64,000 nt of DNA from Callorhinus ursinus (Eukaryota; Chordata; Mammalia; Carnivora; Otariidae): NCBI RefSeq assembly GCF_003265705.1, contig NW_020312828.1, positions 54,603,137 to 54,667,136 of the forward strand. The letters are read 5' to 3'. The translations under genes were made by a program, and so were the position numbers. Under the pieces are notes generated by a model. The model was not told where the DNA came from. It was given only the letters and a program-made list of their open reading frames with translations, and ran no database searches. Positions 35,671 to 46,084 of the stretch are shown piece after piece. Position 1 is the stretch's first letter, and the number at the start of each line of letters is the position of its first letter.

Positions 35671-37156
35671 TTTTCCCAGTGAAGAGTGGATGAATGAGAG
35701 AACAAAATAAAAAATACCAACCACAACCCAAGTGAAATACACACTAGGCAAATTCAAAGAGGTCAGAAACCAAAAAAGAAAAGAAAAAAAAAAGATAAAA
35801 AAGGGGGGGATATAATCTCCCAGGTAGATGAAACAGGGTGATCCACTCGGTCCTGGGTATATTTTGGTCTGTTTGTTAGAAGACACTAAATCCCAAAATT
35901 ATAAAGAAAGCAAAACTTATATATATATGTGTATATATATGTTTATATATATATTTAAATATATAAACATATAAATATGTTTATATATATGTAATTGAAT
36001 GCAGTAAAAGGAAGTCAAAATGAAGAATATATCTATAAAATGTAAATGTAAAAATGAAAGTTAAAAAAAGACTTAAAAACCAAGAGTTGACAAAATAAAC
36101 TAGTTGCAAAGGAAAAAAAGAAAAAAGAAAAGGAAAATTTTAAATTGAAAGATAAACGAATCATGAGAAAAAACTCACATTCTATGTACTATTTTCCCCT
36201 AGTGCTGGAATTTTGTAGTCCTATGTGCCCCTTAAACTTGGTGTTCACCTGTTGTTCAAGCTGATCTTCTGGGGGAGTGGCCTTCTGTGCTGATTCTCAG
36301 TGTCTTTGCCTGGGTGGATTTGTACCACCCCTCACCAGGGGGCTGGGCTCACTGTAAGCTGCTTCTGGTTGCTCTATGTGGCCTTTGTTCCCTGAAGCCT
36401 TTCTGAGCCTGTTTAGAAGACGAAAATAAAAATGGCCATGCCCCCAATCTCTAGCCCCAGAGCTGAAGGATAGTAGCCCCCTCTCTTCAGTAAACCCCCA
36501 GGAAAAGCAGTCTTCACTTTTGTGTGGTGCCAAACTCTGCAGACTCCGGCAGTATGCATCTGCACAGATCCTCCTGGGGGAAGGTGGAGGATGGCTGCTT
36601 TTCTGCTCTTTGCAGGGCCCCTACTTGGAAAGCCGTCCCCGGATCGTGCTGCAGTTCATGGTTCATAGCAAACTAAACTGAGAGACCCCTTCTGGGCTCT
36701 CTAACTGTAACCGGTTTCCTAGCTCCATTGTTTAGGAACTCTGCCGGCTCAGGCACCCCCATTCTTTCTGTGACCCTGGGCTTCCTGAAACCACACTCTC
36801 CCACCTAGGATTCTGCCCCACTTTGCCACCTGAGCACCTTTCAGGCAGGGACATCTCTCACTGTAGTCAACTTCTAACGGTTCTGATTTTGCGGTCTGGA
36901 GTTATATCACTTTCTGGTAGCCAGCTTATGGCAGCTTCCTCCCCTGCCATTTATCTTCCAAATATCCCCTTAGATTCACTTCTCCACACCTTCTGCCTTG
37001 CAAAAAGTCATCGCTTTTCTATTTGTACAATTCCAGCAATTCTTTTCTTACATCTCAGATTGAAATCATAGGTTTTGAGAATGATTTGATAGTTATCTAG
37101 TTAAATTCAAGGGCCTAGATGAAACGAGGTCCCCTAGTCTTCCATTATCTTGCCTC
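35671..37156 (-). promoter_or_regulatory. LINE-1 5' UTR (decayed internal promoter region)
   Basis: GC-richer segment 36200-37060 with text typical of carnivore LINE-1 5' UTRs, preceded on the plus strand by an A-rich and TA-rich part (35900-36180), including a (TA)n microsatellite at 35918-35990. LINE-1 5' UTRs carry internal promoter activity; whether this old copy keeps any is unknown. Frames of 78-95 codons in this stretch are not genes. Confidence 0.75.
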
Positions 37157-37390
37157 TCACTCCCTCATTTTATTTTTTAGAAAAATTTCTGCCAAATACC
37201 CAAATTTTAATAGCCCTCACTTTGTACATTATTATTTGCAATAAAAATGTAAAACGTTCAGATTGCAACTCAAATAATTGCACAAGTGTTTTTCCTCAAG
37301 ACACAGCATCTTACTGCAAAAGTGCTTCATATATACTTTCCATTTTCTCACATAATGTTGCAAGGGTCAATATTTGATAAAATTAGATTT
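37157..37390. other. Unique DNA between LINE-1 and CanSINE
   Basis: No repeat recognised. Frames at 37150-37377 and 37286-37573 run into flanking repeats. Confidence 0.5.
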
Positions 37391-37590
37391 TGGGGTGCCT
37401 GGTTGGCTCAGTCAGTTAAGCATCTGCCTTTGGCCCTGGTCATGATACCAGGGTCCTGGGATCGAGTCCCGCACCAGGTTCCTTGTTCAGTGAGGAACCT
37501 GCTTCTCCCTCTTCCTCTGCCTGCTATTCCCCTGCTTGTGCTCTGTCTCTCTCTCTGTCAAATAAATAAATAAAATCTTTAAAAATAAAC
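37391..37590 (+). mobile_element. CanSINE
   Basis: Head 'ggggtgcctggttggctcagtcagttaagc', CT-rich middle, tail 'caaataaataaataaaatcttt'. The flanks are A/T-rich, so a target duplication is not resolved. Confidence 0.93.
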
Positions 37591-37910
37591 TTTTACTGTT
37601 TAATCAAGGAACTTCTTAAATGAATCTAACTTTTCTCCTGAGTCAGTGTTGATGAAGAATAGAGTTTAATGCCGTAGTTTTTATTGGTAAGAGGCCACCA
37701 GTTTTATCCATCATTGCTTTTGCAAGGTAATATAACTGCTCTTGCTTTTTGTTAGTGCAAATGTTAAAACAGTGACATTTGTGTGGTTTGGGGGGTTTCT
37801 CCAGGGACCTGCTGAGCACGCTTTGTGAACTGCTATTGTAGAGCATGTCTTAGTGTTGGCCATTCTGAGACTATTTTACCAGGTGTGTAGTTTCAATATA
37901 TAGTTTAAAG
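37591..37910. other. Unique DNA, no gene seen
   Basis: Nothing recognised. Confidence 0.5.
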
Positions 37911-37913
37911 CTT

Positions 37914-37944
37914 TCTTTCTTTCATCTTTCTTTTTCTTTCTTTC

Positions 37945-37991
<47 letters not shown>

Positions 37992-38001
37992 NNNNNNNNN
38001 N

Positions 38002-38049
<48 letters not shown>

Positions 38050-38106
38050 TTTCTTTCCTTCCTTCCTTCCTTCCTTCCTTCCTTCCTTCCTTCCTTCCTT
38101 CCTTCC
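37914..38106. repeat. (TTTC)n then (TTCC)n polypyrimidine microsatellite with assembly gap
   Basis: TTTC repeats run from about 37914 to 38058 and change to TTCC repeats to 38106. Ten N bases at 37992-38001 interrupt the tract. The 88-codon minus-strand frame rich in K/E/R is a translation of this repeat. Confidence 0.97.
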
Positions 38107-38800
38107 ATCAGTTCTGTTTCATTACTGTGGGTTTCTTCTTTTGTCATTAATGTATGTTTCACCTTCTTCACCTACCTTCTGTATCTAGCACTTTCTCCTG
38201 AATCTTTTTAATCTTTCTTCATCTCTCTCTCTCTCTCTCTCTTTTTTTTTTTTGGTAATTTCATCTTTTAAATCTTTTAATTGTCTTAAACCATTAAAGC
38301 ATTAGACTATCCAAAGCACATGTTTTTATTGTACGGACATTATTCTGTTCATAATTTTTTTTTCTAATAATTTTGAGTGGGATTTGATCCAAATCCTTTT
38401 TCTTTCTTTCTTTCTTTTTTTTTACATACTCCCCACAATGAAGTGCATCCTCTTGGACTTTCAGAAGTGTGTGGTCACCCAGCATGCCTTTTCTACTCCA
38501 AATGCCTTAGAACTCCCTCCTCTGTGACTTTTACAAAAATATAGCTTTTTACTTTCTACGTCATTTGCCTTCTCCATTGATAAGTTTCTAGAGATTTAGT
38601 CATCAATGTCTTCCTAGTATATACAGAGATGCCCTTACAAACAGAGATTTTCCTCATAAATGTATATGTCTTTCACAAAAGGTCAACTTCTACTCAGTTT
38701 TCAGAACTTCACCTGTATCTACTATTTCTTAAAAATAATCAGCCTAAAATAATATTTATGCCAAAGAGGCATGTTTTAGGGTGGCATATTTTTCACTTTC
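38107..38800. other. Pyrimidine-rich unique DNA, no gene seen
   Basis: Contains a (TC)n plus poly-T stretch at 38223-38255 and a short (TTTC)n at 38402-38424. No coding evidence. Confidence 0.5.
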
Positions 38801-38804
38801 TGTT

Positions 38805-39080
38805 CTCCTTCTCCCCCTAGTTCAGTTGTAGATGTTTACTTGGGTCTTTGGTTTTGCTATCCTAATTGTTTTGTGTAGGACAAGCCTTTCTCTTGTGGCA
38901 GAAGTTGGGAACAAGAGATGTCAAATCAAACTATGTAATTATAAAGTTATGCTTGCTTCTGTCCCACTGGATATCATGTCATATGGCCGAACCCAACACT
39001 GGCGAGGCAGGGGAGGATACTTACTCATGCCACTGGGCAAGAAGAAGTTCGTATTTGTGAATGATAATATAATCCACCAC
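38805..39080 (-). repeat. Possible ancient interspersed repeat
   Basis: 'aagcctttctcttgtggcagaag', 'gtcatatggccgaacccaacac' and 'ataatccaccac' resemble a mammalian repeat phrase ('tcacatggccaagcccaac'), but I cannot name the family. A 106-codon frame (38832-39152) overlaps it and is judged non-coding. Confidence 0.35.
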
Positions 39081-39324
39081 CGTCCTATTCAAATACAGTT
39101 AAATTCTTGCTCTGATACTCCCTCTGAGAGGGAGTTGAACATGCTACAATAACCACATGGAGAGGAAGAAGGAAAGAGAGAAGCAATTTTAATCAATTCA
39201 AATGGAGGATAAGGTACAGAAAGTTTTAAAAAATGGGCTATTTGAGAGAAAGAATTTTAACTTTTTTGATCAATGTTCAGTTCCAGGAATGCACTAATGT
39301 GAAACAGATTAATATGGAAATGCT

Positions 39325-39795
39325 TCTGAAGGGGAGCAGATTTTGCCACCCCAAAATATGTCTTTTTTGGCATAAGGATTATTTTGAGTTAAAGGCAATC
39401 AAAACCCAGCAGATTCAAGAAAGGCGCTTTACCTCCCCCTCAGCTGCCTAAATTTACATAAGAAAGGGGGGGCTCTGTATAGGAAAGACAGCTATTATCA
39501 GAGATACCTTTTTACATAAGAAACTTATCTGCAAAACTGTATAACCTTTGTTTTCTAAACCTCTCCTCTACTTTCCTGTGAATGGCTTTTTTCCCCATTG
39601 TATCCCCAGACCTCTGCCCCTTTCCTTAGCTCAGGATGTTATATAAGCCCCAATGACCTTTCTCCCCTTTGAGTCTCATATTTTATGGGGATCCCATATG
39701 CACAAAATTTGTTGGTTTTTCCTCCTATTAATCTCATGCCAATTTCATTATTAGATAGCCCAAAGAACGCAGTAGGGAAGAAGGGGAAATTTTTC
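39325..39795 (+). mobile_element. ERV-type LTR, family member B
   Basis: Landmarks: 'caccccaaaatatgtctt', 'ggcataaggattattttgagttaaagg', 'tacctccccctcagctgcc', 'gttatataagccccaatgac' (TATA-like, 39639-39658), 'cctattaatctcatgccaatttc' and 'gatagcccaaagaacgcagtaggg'. This is the best-preserved of three related copies. Non-coding. The 72-codon frame at 39233-39451 overlaps its 5' part. Confidence 0.75.
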
Positions 39796-39959
39796 TGTTC
39801 ATTCGCTTCCCATTGCAAAGATTTAGAAATCCAAAATGTACTTCACAAATACATGATTTAATAAACAAGAAAGACATTGCCCCTTTGTCAGAAAAGAATT
39901 AAGAGTTAAAATCTAGTGTGGTAGATTGCTGGATAGTACTGAGGCAGTCTTTGGTAATT

Positions 39960-40535
39960 ACAAGATCCAGAAATATGCCCTTTGTGGCAAAAGGCTTGTT
40001 AATTAAGCTTTCAGTAAAGGGCATGAAGGGGATAGAATATGCCAGTTTGGCATAAGGATTATTTTGGACTGGTTATTTTGAGAAACTGCAGAAGTTCTAA
40101 AAATCAAGTAGAAGTTGCCCTTTTGTAAGGAACATTTACAATTATAAAGGAAATCTCTATTTCTTAAGAGTGTCTCCCTCTCTGTAATCAGGGAAAGGAG
40201 GAGCGCCAAATCTCTAGAAATTCATCAGTGGAGATGGCACCAACCTAAATCTGCATAACAAACTTACACTTGTTTATTCTACTTCCCCTCTGCACTCCAT
40301 CATAGCCTTCTATAATCTTCCTTTATCTTTAGTCGGAGATAGTATTTAAGGTGTTGGCTTGGGCCATCTTGAGGAGTAACTGAGTTTTCCTGGGTCTCTC
40401 CCATGTGTACAGGAGGTATACATGTTATTAAACTTCAGTTCATTTTTCTCTTGTTAATCTCTTAAAATAGGGTAGTCTTAGCCCAGAACCTAAAAGAATA
40501 GAAAGAAATTTTTCCCCCTCCCTTACAGGCACAAA
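39960..40535 (+). mobile_element. ERV-type LTR, family member C
   Basis: 'gaatatgccagtttggcataaggattattttgg', a TATA-like 'gtatttaaggtgttggcttggg' at about 40344, 'gttttcctgggtctctcccatgtgtac', 'tgttattaaacttcagttc' and 'tctcttgttaatctctt', then 'cccagaacctaaaag'. Same strand as copy B, with only about 165 bp of other DNA between them. Confidence 0.7.
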
Positions 40536-40925
40536 ACATCAAGAAAGACAGAAATGAGACCCTTCATAAATGTATCTGAAAAAGCTGGCTGAGCCATCTT
40601 CAGAAAAGAGGAATACAAAAATTTCCATCTACTGCCCTAGAGAGCATGAAATTTCTCCTGATACTTTGGATAGGAAAAAAGAAGCATTCTGTAAAACAAT
40701 GAAAAACTCCCAAGTCAACACCGAGCAAGGAATTGTGTCTGAATTTATAATAAACAAGTGGTAAAGAAATCTCTAAACTGAGATATTAACATAAAACTGA
40801 TTCTAGCTTAGTGATGTCTGTAAGGCCCAAAGCAAGAGCAAACAGAGAACCTTCCTAGGGGAATATTTCTAGCAGTAAGGTCATGCAGGATTCTTATTAG
40901 GAAAAAAATTCCTTGCAGAAGAATT
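40536..40925. other. Unique DNA, no gene seen
   Basis: A 64-codon frame at 40570-40764 encodes a lysine-rich peptide with no recognised family. Confidence 0.45.
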
Positions 40926-40929
40926 TGCT

Positions 40930-40962
40930 CTCTCTCTCTCTCTCCCCTTCACTTTCTCTCAT

Positions 40963-41002
<40 letters not shown>

Positions 41003-41015
41003 ATACACCATACAC
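40930..41015. repeat. (TC)n and (CA)n microsatellite
   Basis: (TC)n at 40930-40944, then (AC)n at about 40965-40997 and imperfect CA repeats to 41018. Confidence 0.95.
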
Positions 41016-41018
41016 ACA

Positions 41019-42355
41019 AATACTACAAAACCATACAATGATATAATTGAAGTTGAGTGTCAGTCTAGAGACATTATAAAGAGGACAATTAGCCAAGAAC
41101 TTGAGATTATGAACAAAATGAAAAAGATGATTAGAAAAAAAGTACAGTGGTCCCTTACTTAGAATTAATAGTCTGAAAATTCTGAAAAGCAGATATCCTG
41201 CGGGAGAATGATAACTGGAACCTTATTTTTCTACTTTTTCAAATGAGAAAAATTATAATATGCTACATGTTACTCCCAAACTTCCAGTTTCCTAAAATAT
41301 AATGGAGGCACTATAAAATCTTTACATATAAGTAAAAAAATCTTATCATGTTGACATGTAAAATGCTTAAAACATTGATTGTTAATAGTTGCTCTGTATG
41401 CAGTAACAGAAATTTTTCATGCTGTACCATAAGCATGGAACTTGTACTTTTACCTGAAACAGCAAACTAAGAACAATAAGTAAATCTGTTAGAAAAATGC
41501 AGATGTGCTTTAAATGCAGCGTGCTTTAGACATGCTTTATAATACAACCAAGGCACTTTCTAGTTATTACTTGGAATGACTCAACAACAAGACTAAAAAC
41601 CTGAACTTGAATGGTGGAGGGAGGAAGGGAAGTTCATTGAAATCATCACTGTTTCACAACCTGTTGCCAAGGTTTATGGTGCAGACAAAGTGGGTGGTAA
41701 AGGAATAATTCTAGGGAAGATATCCAGTTAAGAGGAGTAGTTATGAATTCTCTACCATTTTGACATTGCTGTGGAGAATCCTGAACAAGAGGACTTTGAC
41801 AAATCTTCATGAAACGTGAAGGGATAGATGCTTTAGGATAATATCTCTTAGTAACTAGAGCTCTGCTTACATGCCCATTTTTTTTTATGTTGGTAAACAT
41901 ATGGCTTCTCTTAAATGCTAGCAATATCTAAGATACACATCCCCTTCACTGACACTAAGCATGACGTGTAAAAACATCTAACTTTGATTTTTAACATTTA
42001 CCAATCATATTTGGACTATAGCTTTAGACATTTCTCCAAATGTTGTTTTGCTAAAAACTGTGTACTTAGTTTTTAAAAATATAAATATAAATATTAAAAT
42101 TTTCTATAGAGAAATCAGCCAAAAACATTGCATTGAGACATAGGTATACTCTGTGAGGTTTGAATATAAAAACCGTAATTGATACTACCAGGAAAATGTT
42201 AAGCAGGGAGGTTTCTGTGGAGGTGTGTCCATATGTTTAGTATAATTAAATAGATAGATGAAATATAACTCATAAGGAAAGAACACAGCAGCCAGAAAAA
42301 AAAAAGAAAGAAAGAAAAGAAAAAAAATTCAAATTAGGACTTCTAGAAATAAAAT
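41019..42355. other. Unique AT-rich DNA, no gene seen
   Basis: A 92-codon minus-strand frame (41646-41924) has no recognised domain. An A-rich (AAAG) stretch lies at 42296-42326. Confidence 0.5.
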
Positions 42356-43466
42356 GTGGACGTATTGAAGTAAAACTTTAATACAAAGGTTAAAGCAAGT
42401 ATGAGAGCTAAAAGAATTAGTGAACTGAAAGCTGCATCCTAGGAAATTATCAGAGTACATGCTGACAAAAATGCATTCTTTAGATGAAACTATTTAAAGA
42501 AAGGCTAGAATTAGAAGGTTCAAGGTAGGAATTCTGGAAGGGGAGAATTCAGAGAATTAAATCAATACTCAAAGGTGTAGTAGCTAACCGTTTTTCAGAA
42601 TTGATTATTGATGTGAGCCACCAGCTTGAAAATGCCCAATAAGCCCCGGTTCTATGTCTAGTCTCCTCATAGACATGTCTTTTTCCTACTGCAGAATGTC
42701 AAAGGGAAACAGAAAAACTTGAAATCTTTCAGAGATAAAGATAATTAACCTACAAAGGAACAGTCATTAGACTAACAACAAACTTTACACACTAGAAATC
42801 AGATAATAATGTCTTTAAAGGGTTGAGAGAAAACAAGCTACCAAATTAGGGTTCTATACCAGCTAAACAAAAATTCAAGGATGAGGGTAGAAGTGTTTCT
42901 ATAAGACTAAAGAAATAGCTACTTCATGAATAAGGAAACTAAGCCTAAAAAAAAAAGTGATGAAAAAGGAATTTGGTAAACATTCTAGTAATTTGAAATA
43001 AGAATTATTTGTATAAACTAATAATAGTTTTAATGACTAATTTGGAAGTTTAATAACAGAATGGGACTAAGTTCTGTGACTTAAAGGTGGAAAGGTAGTC
43101 AATTGAGTTAAAGGATTATTTCTAATATCCTTTTATTTTGGGTGAGGAAATATATATTGATTAATTTTTTACTTTGTTAAGTGTAGGTGCTAAAAAACGA
43201 AGATCAATGTATTAGCAATTAGAACAAACATAAAATGCTTTAATTTACCAGTTAATATGCAAAGATTTTCAGGTTGGATTAAAACAGAAATAAACAAAAC
43301 AAAATCAATTCATATGTCACTTGCAAGAGACATCCCTAAAATAAAAGAACAAATAAAATTTTGAATTAAAGTGAAAAATAAATGCCAGATAAATATTAAA
43401 TTGAATAATTTAATTGATATATATATTGATAAGATGAAACAGACTTTAAGGCAAAAATTATTAGAG

Positions 43467-43677
43467 GGGCATCTGGGTGACTCAATCTTTGAGCATCCAT
43501 CTCTTGGTTTCAGCTCAAGTCATGATCTAGGGTAGTGAGAGTCACACCCTGTGGGGAGTCTGCTTGAGATTCTCTTTCTCTCCCTCTAGCCCTACCCTTA
43601 CCCTTGCTCACATTTTCTCTCTCTCTCTCTCTCTCTCTCTCAAATAAATAAATGAATAAAATCTTTAAAAAAAATCC
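43467..43677 (+). mobile_element. CanSINE inside the old LINE-1
   Basis: Head 'gggcatctgggtgactcaatc' (diverged subtype), (TC)n at 43616-43641, tail 'caaataaataaatgaataaaat'. Target duplication ttattagag at 43458-43466 and 43678-43686. Confidence 0.94.
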
Positions 43678-43775
43678 TTATTAGAGATAGAGTCACAATC
43701 ATAGAAGGAACAACTTACCAAGAAGATATGAGTCCTGAATCTTTGTGTATCTAAACAAATAACAAAATAAAAATA

Positions 43776-43975
43776 GGGGCTCCTGGGTGGCTTAGTCGGT
43801 TGTGTCTGCTTTCTGCTCAGGTCATGATCCCAGGCTCTTGGGATGAGCCCAGAATTGGACTCCCTGCTCAGCAGGGAGTCTGCTTGTCCCTCTTGCTCTG
43901 TCCCTCTCCCTGCTCCTCCCCACTAGCGCTCTCCACTCTTGCTTTCAAATAAATAAATATCCTTTAAAAAAATAA
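43776..43975 (+). mobile_element. CanSINE inside the old LINE-1
   Basis: Head 'ggggctcctgggtggcttagtcgg', pyrimidine-rich middle without a clean (TC)n run, tail 'caaataaataaatatcctttaaaa'. The flanking A-rich 'aataaaaata' occurs on both sides, compatible with a target duplication. Confidence 0.92.
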
Positions 43976-44613
43976 AAATAAACAAAAATTAAAATTAAAA
44001 TCTGACAATTTTGAGGTGAAATAGACAAAACCACAATCACAGTGAAGAAATTAAAATAGACATTTCTTAAAATTAATAGATGATAAAAGCAAAATATTAG
44101 CAAAAAAATTCAAGAGTCAAACAACACAATTAACTGACCTGTTTGATGGATGTATCTTTGGAACTTTATGCCTACTAAATAGTGAGTGCATAATGGGTAA
44201 CAACGAAAATCTCAAGAGAGATCGAAAACCTGAGTTTAAACCAGTCACATTTTCTGATCACAATAAAATAACTTCAGAAATCAACATGAAAATAATAGTT
44301 ACACCCCTGACGTTCTATGGGAAAATCAGAGAATTCCTCTTGAATCAAAGAAAAAATTATAACAGAATTTAGATCTTTAAATCTAAACAAAAATGGGGGA
44401 AAAAAAACAATTCTGAGTAGAGATGAATGGAATGTGACTAAAGTTATAAGGAAACTTCCCTAAGTACAAAGATTAGAGGAGAAGACTGAGAAATCAGTGA
44501 TGCGTGCATCCAGCTCAAGAAGTTAGAAAAGGAACAATGTAGCAAACACAAACTAATGACAATAAAACAGTCATGTTAAGAGAATAAATTGATCATACAA
44601 TTGCAACCGCACA

Positions 44614-45087
44614 CAGGATCCCCTGCTATCTGAAAGTGGAGTGTTCCTAAGAAACTCTTACCAAGCTGAAATGGACTAAGGTGAAGAAACCATGACCACT
44701 GATTCCTATGGAAACATATTTTCGCATTCCCAGGCCCCCAAAAGAAGCTCTCTCAGGCTTTTCTGATATCTTAGGACACATCTTGTTAATGGATGCACAC
44801 AACAAAGACAAAGCACACGTGCTCACAGACACAAATCCAAGCTCCCACAGCTTGATGCTGAGATGCTGAGTGTAGTCCCTGGGAAGGAATGGCTGCTTGC
44901 GGGGTGCCCCGCCTTCATAAAGGCTTACTGCAGAACAAGTGCTGAAGCTATGTTTGCTTTTGATCTTTTTTTGTGGAAGTGAAAATCCTGTTCAGATTTC
45001 TTTAGGTTATCGAAAACAGATACTCACGTTGGTCTTTCATAAACGTGAAATGGTGTTAATGAACTTTTGGAAAGTGGGGTATATCTG
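44614..45087 (+). mobile_element. Non-autonomous DNA transposon (Tigger/mariner-like)
   Basis: 'tgaaagtggagtgttcctaagaaac', 'ctgaaatggactaaggtgaag' and 'attcctatggaaacatattttcg' match a known mammalian cut-and-paste element type. The ends caggatccccctgc-like and gtggggtatatctg form short imperfect inverted repeats. The surrounding LINE-1 text resumes at 45088. The family name is uncertain. The 61-codon frame at 44647-44832 is inside it. Confidence 0.55.
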
Positions 45088-45160
45088 TAAACAAAATCAA
45101 GTTCTCTGAAAAGACGAATAAAATAGGCCAATCTGTGGCAAGTCTTCATAATTCTGACAT
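45088..45160 (+). mobile_element. Continuation of the old LINE-1 (ORF2)
   Basis: 'aaatcaagttctctgaaaagacgaataaaatagg' with 'ctgtggcaagtct' corresponds to the ORF2 phrase 'aaaagctggttctttgaaaagataaacaaaattg...ttagccagact', which follows in the consensus the text lost at 44590. Confidence 0.65.
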
Positions 45161-45845
45161 TTTCCATTTGTTCCCCCAACCAGTTAACCATGATTCACAA
45201 TTTAACGAATCAACTTTAAAAATCTATTAAATTCTCTGTTCAAATAACTGGGGTCATTTTAGTCTCCTTTTAGGATATTGACTTATAAATTCAGCAAAAA
45301 CAGCTAAATATGAATCTTATATGGACAGAATGATTACAGTTTACATAGTAGTCAATGTTAGAAAAGAAAAAAATAATGGTGTTTCAGCAACTATATTGCA
45401 ATTATGAATGTTTAATAATTATGAAAATTATGTGATATATATAAAATTTACAATGAGACATTTATTTTTTCTAATAAAGAATCTCAGAATGAACTAATCT
45501 GATCATCTAAAGAGAATAATGTTTTTCCAAGCCTTGGATAACTGTCAACCTTCAGAAGATTGTCTCGAGGTTTTCAGATAATTTATTTGATGGGTATACT
45601 TGTGTGTGTGAGTATTGCTCAAGAAATTCACAAATTGTATAAATCTGTTAGATCAAGAAGAAGGGACAAAGAGGGGAAAGGAAATATGGTAAGACTACTA
45701 CCAATGGGAGAAAGTGTTGAAGTAGAATGATAATCACTCTCCCAAGTAACTATTAAAATACGAGACCTTTGAGGAGATGGCAAGACTATTTGAACATCAG
45801 GAGTAATGAGAAGAAACTTGCTCTTTTCTCTACAGTTATGATTAT
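45161..45845. other. Unique AT-rich DNA, no gene seen
   Basis: Nothing recognised. Confidence 0.5.
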
Positions 45846-45849
45846 GAGG

Positions 45850-46080
45850 CAGAGGTGGAGTAGCCAGAGCATGGGTCTAGAATTAGATAGGTCCTATCAT
45901 CTATCACAAGATGCATGGCCTTGGGAAAGTTACTTGACTCCATGAGCCTGATGTGTTTTAACATATAAAATGGACCTCTGAATAACAAGAACAAAATATG
46001 CTAAAATGTTGTGAAAACTAAACAAGGTAATGTAAAGCACCAAACACTTAGCAATAGGTGCGAAATAAATACTAGTGCAC
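45850..46080 (+). repeat. MIR SINE
   Basis: 'gtagccagagcatgggtctag', 'catggccttgggaaagttacttgac', 'gtaaagcaccaaacacttagcaataggtgcgaaataaa' track the MIR consensus from head to 3' end. Confidence 0.8.
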
Positions 46081-46084
46081 CCTA

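Larger units (their letters stand above)
31876..37156 (-). mobile_element. LINE-1, antisense, 5' end retained, 3' end missing
   Basis: From right to left on the minus strand: 5' UTR (37156-35671) starting with the usual LINE-1 'gaggcaagataatggaagac' opening, ORF1 (35670-34785), a short spacer, then ORF2 (34705 to 31876). The copy stops in the ORF2 region downstream of the reverse transcriptase ('aaagctgtaatcatcaagacag'), so the last part of ORF2, the 3' UTR and the poly-A are absent here. A CanSINE sits at 33291-33492. Both reading frames carry stops or frameshifts, so the element is dead. Keeping the 5' end while losing the 3' end is the reverse of the usual truncation pattern. Confidence 0.92.
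42360..44590 (+). mobile_element. Old LINE-1 (L1M/HAL1-like), ORF1 to ORF2 N-terminal part
   Basis: ORF1-like text ('attctggaaggggagaattcag', 'ttaacctacaaaggaacagtcattagac', 'agggttctataccagctaaac') is followed by endonuclease-region text ('cagactttaaggcaaaaattatt', 'caacttaccaagaagatatga') and further ORF2 text ('tctgatcacaataaaat'). Two CanSINEs (43467-43677, 43776-43975) interrupt it, and a DNA transposon separates it from its continuation at 45088-45160. All frames are destroyed. The 5' limit is uncertain. Confidence 0.75.

Noticed and set aside
36297..36533. 78-codon minus-strand frame in a GC-richer region
   Set aside because: Lies in the LINE-1 5' UTR.
37905..38171. 88-codon frame rich in Lys/Glu/Arg
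   Set aside because: It is the antisense translation of the (TTTC)n/(TTCC)n tract and includes the N gap.
38832..39152. 106-codon plus-strand frame
   Set aside because: Overlaps repeat-like text and has no domain; an internal second frame of similar quality exists at 38866-39060, as expected by chance.
41144..41300. Possible DNA transposon end ('cagtggtcccttacttag')
   Set aside because: Only the first few bases resemble a Tigger-type terminus, with no matching far end.
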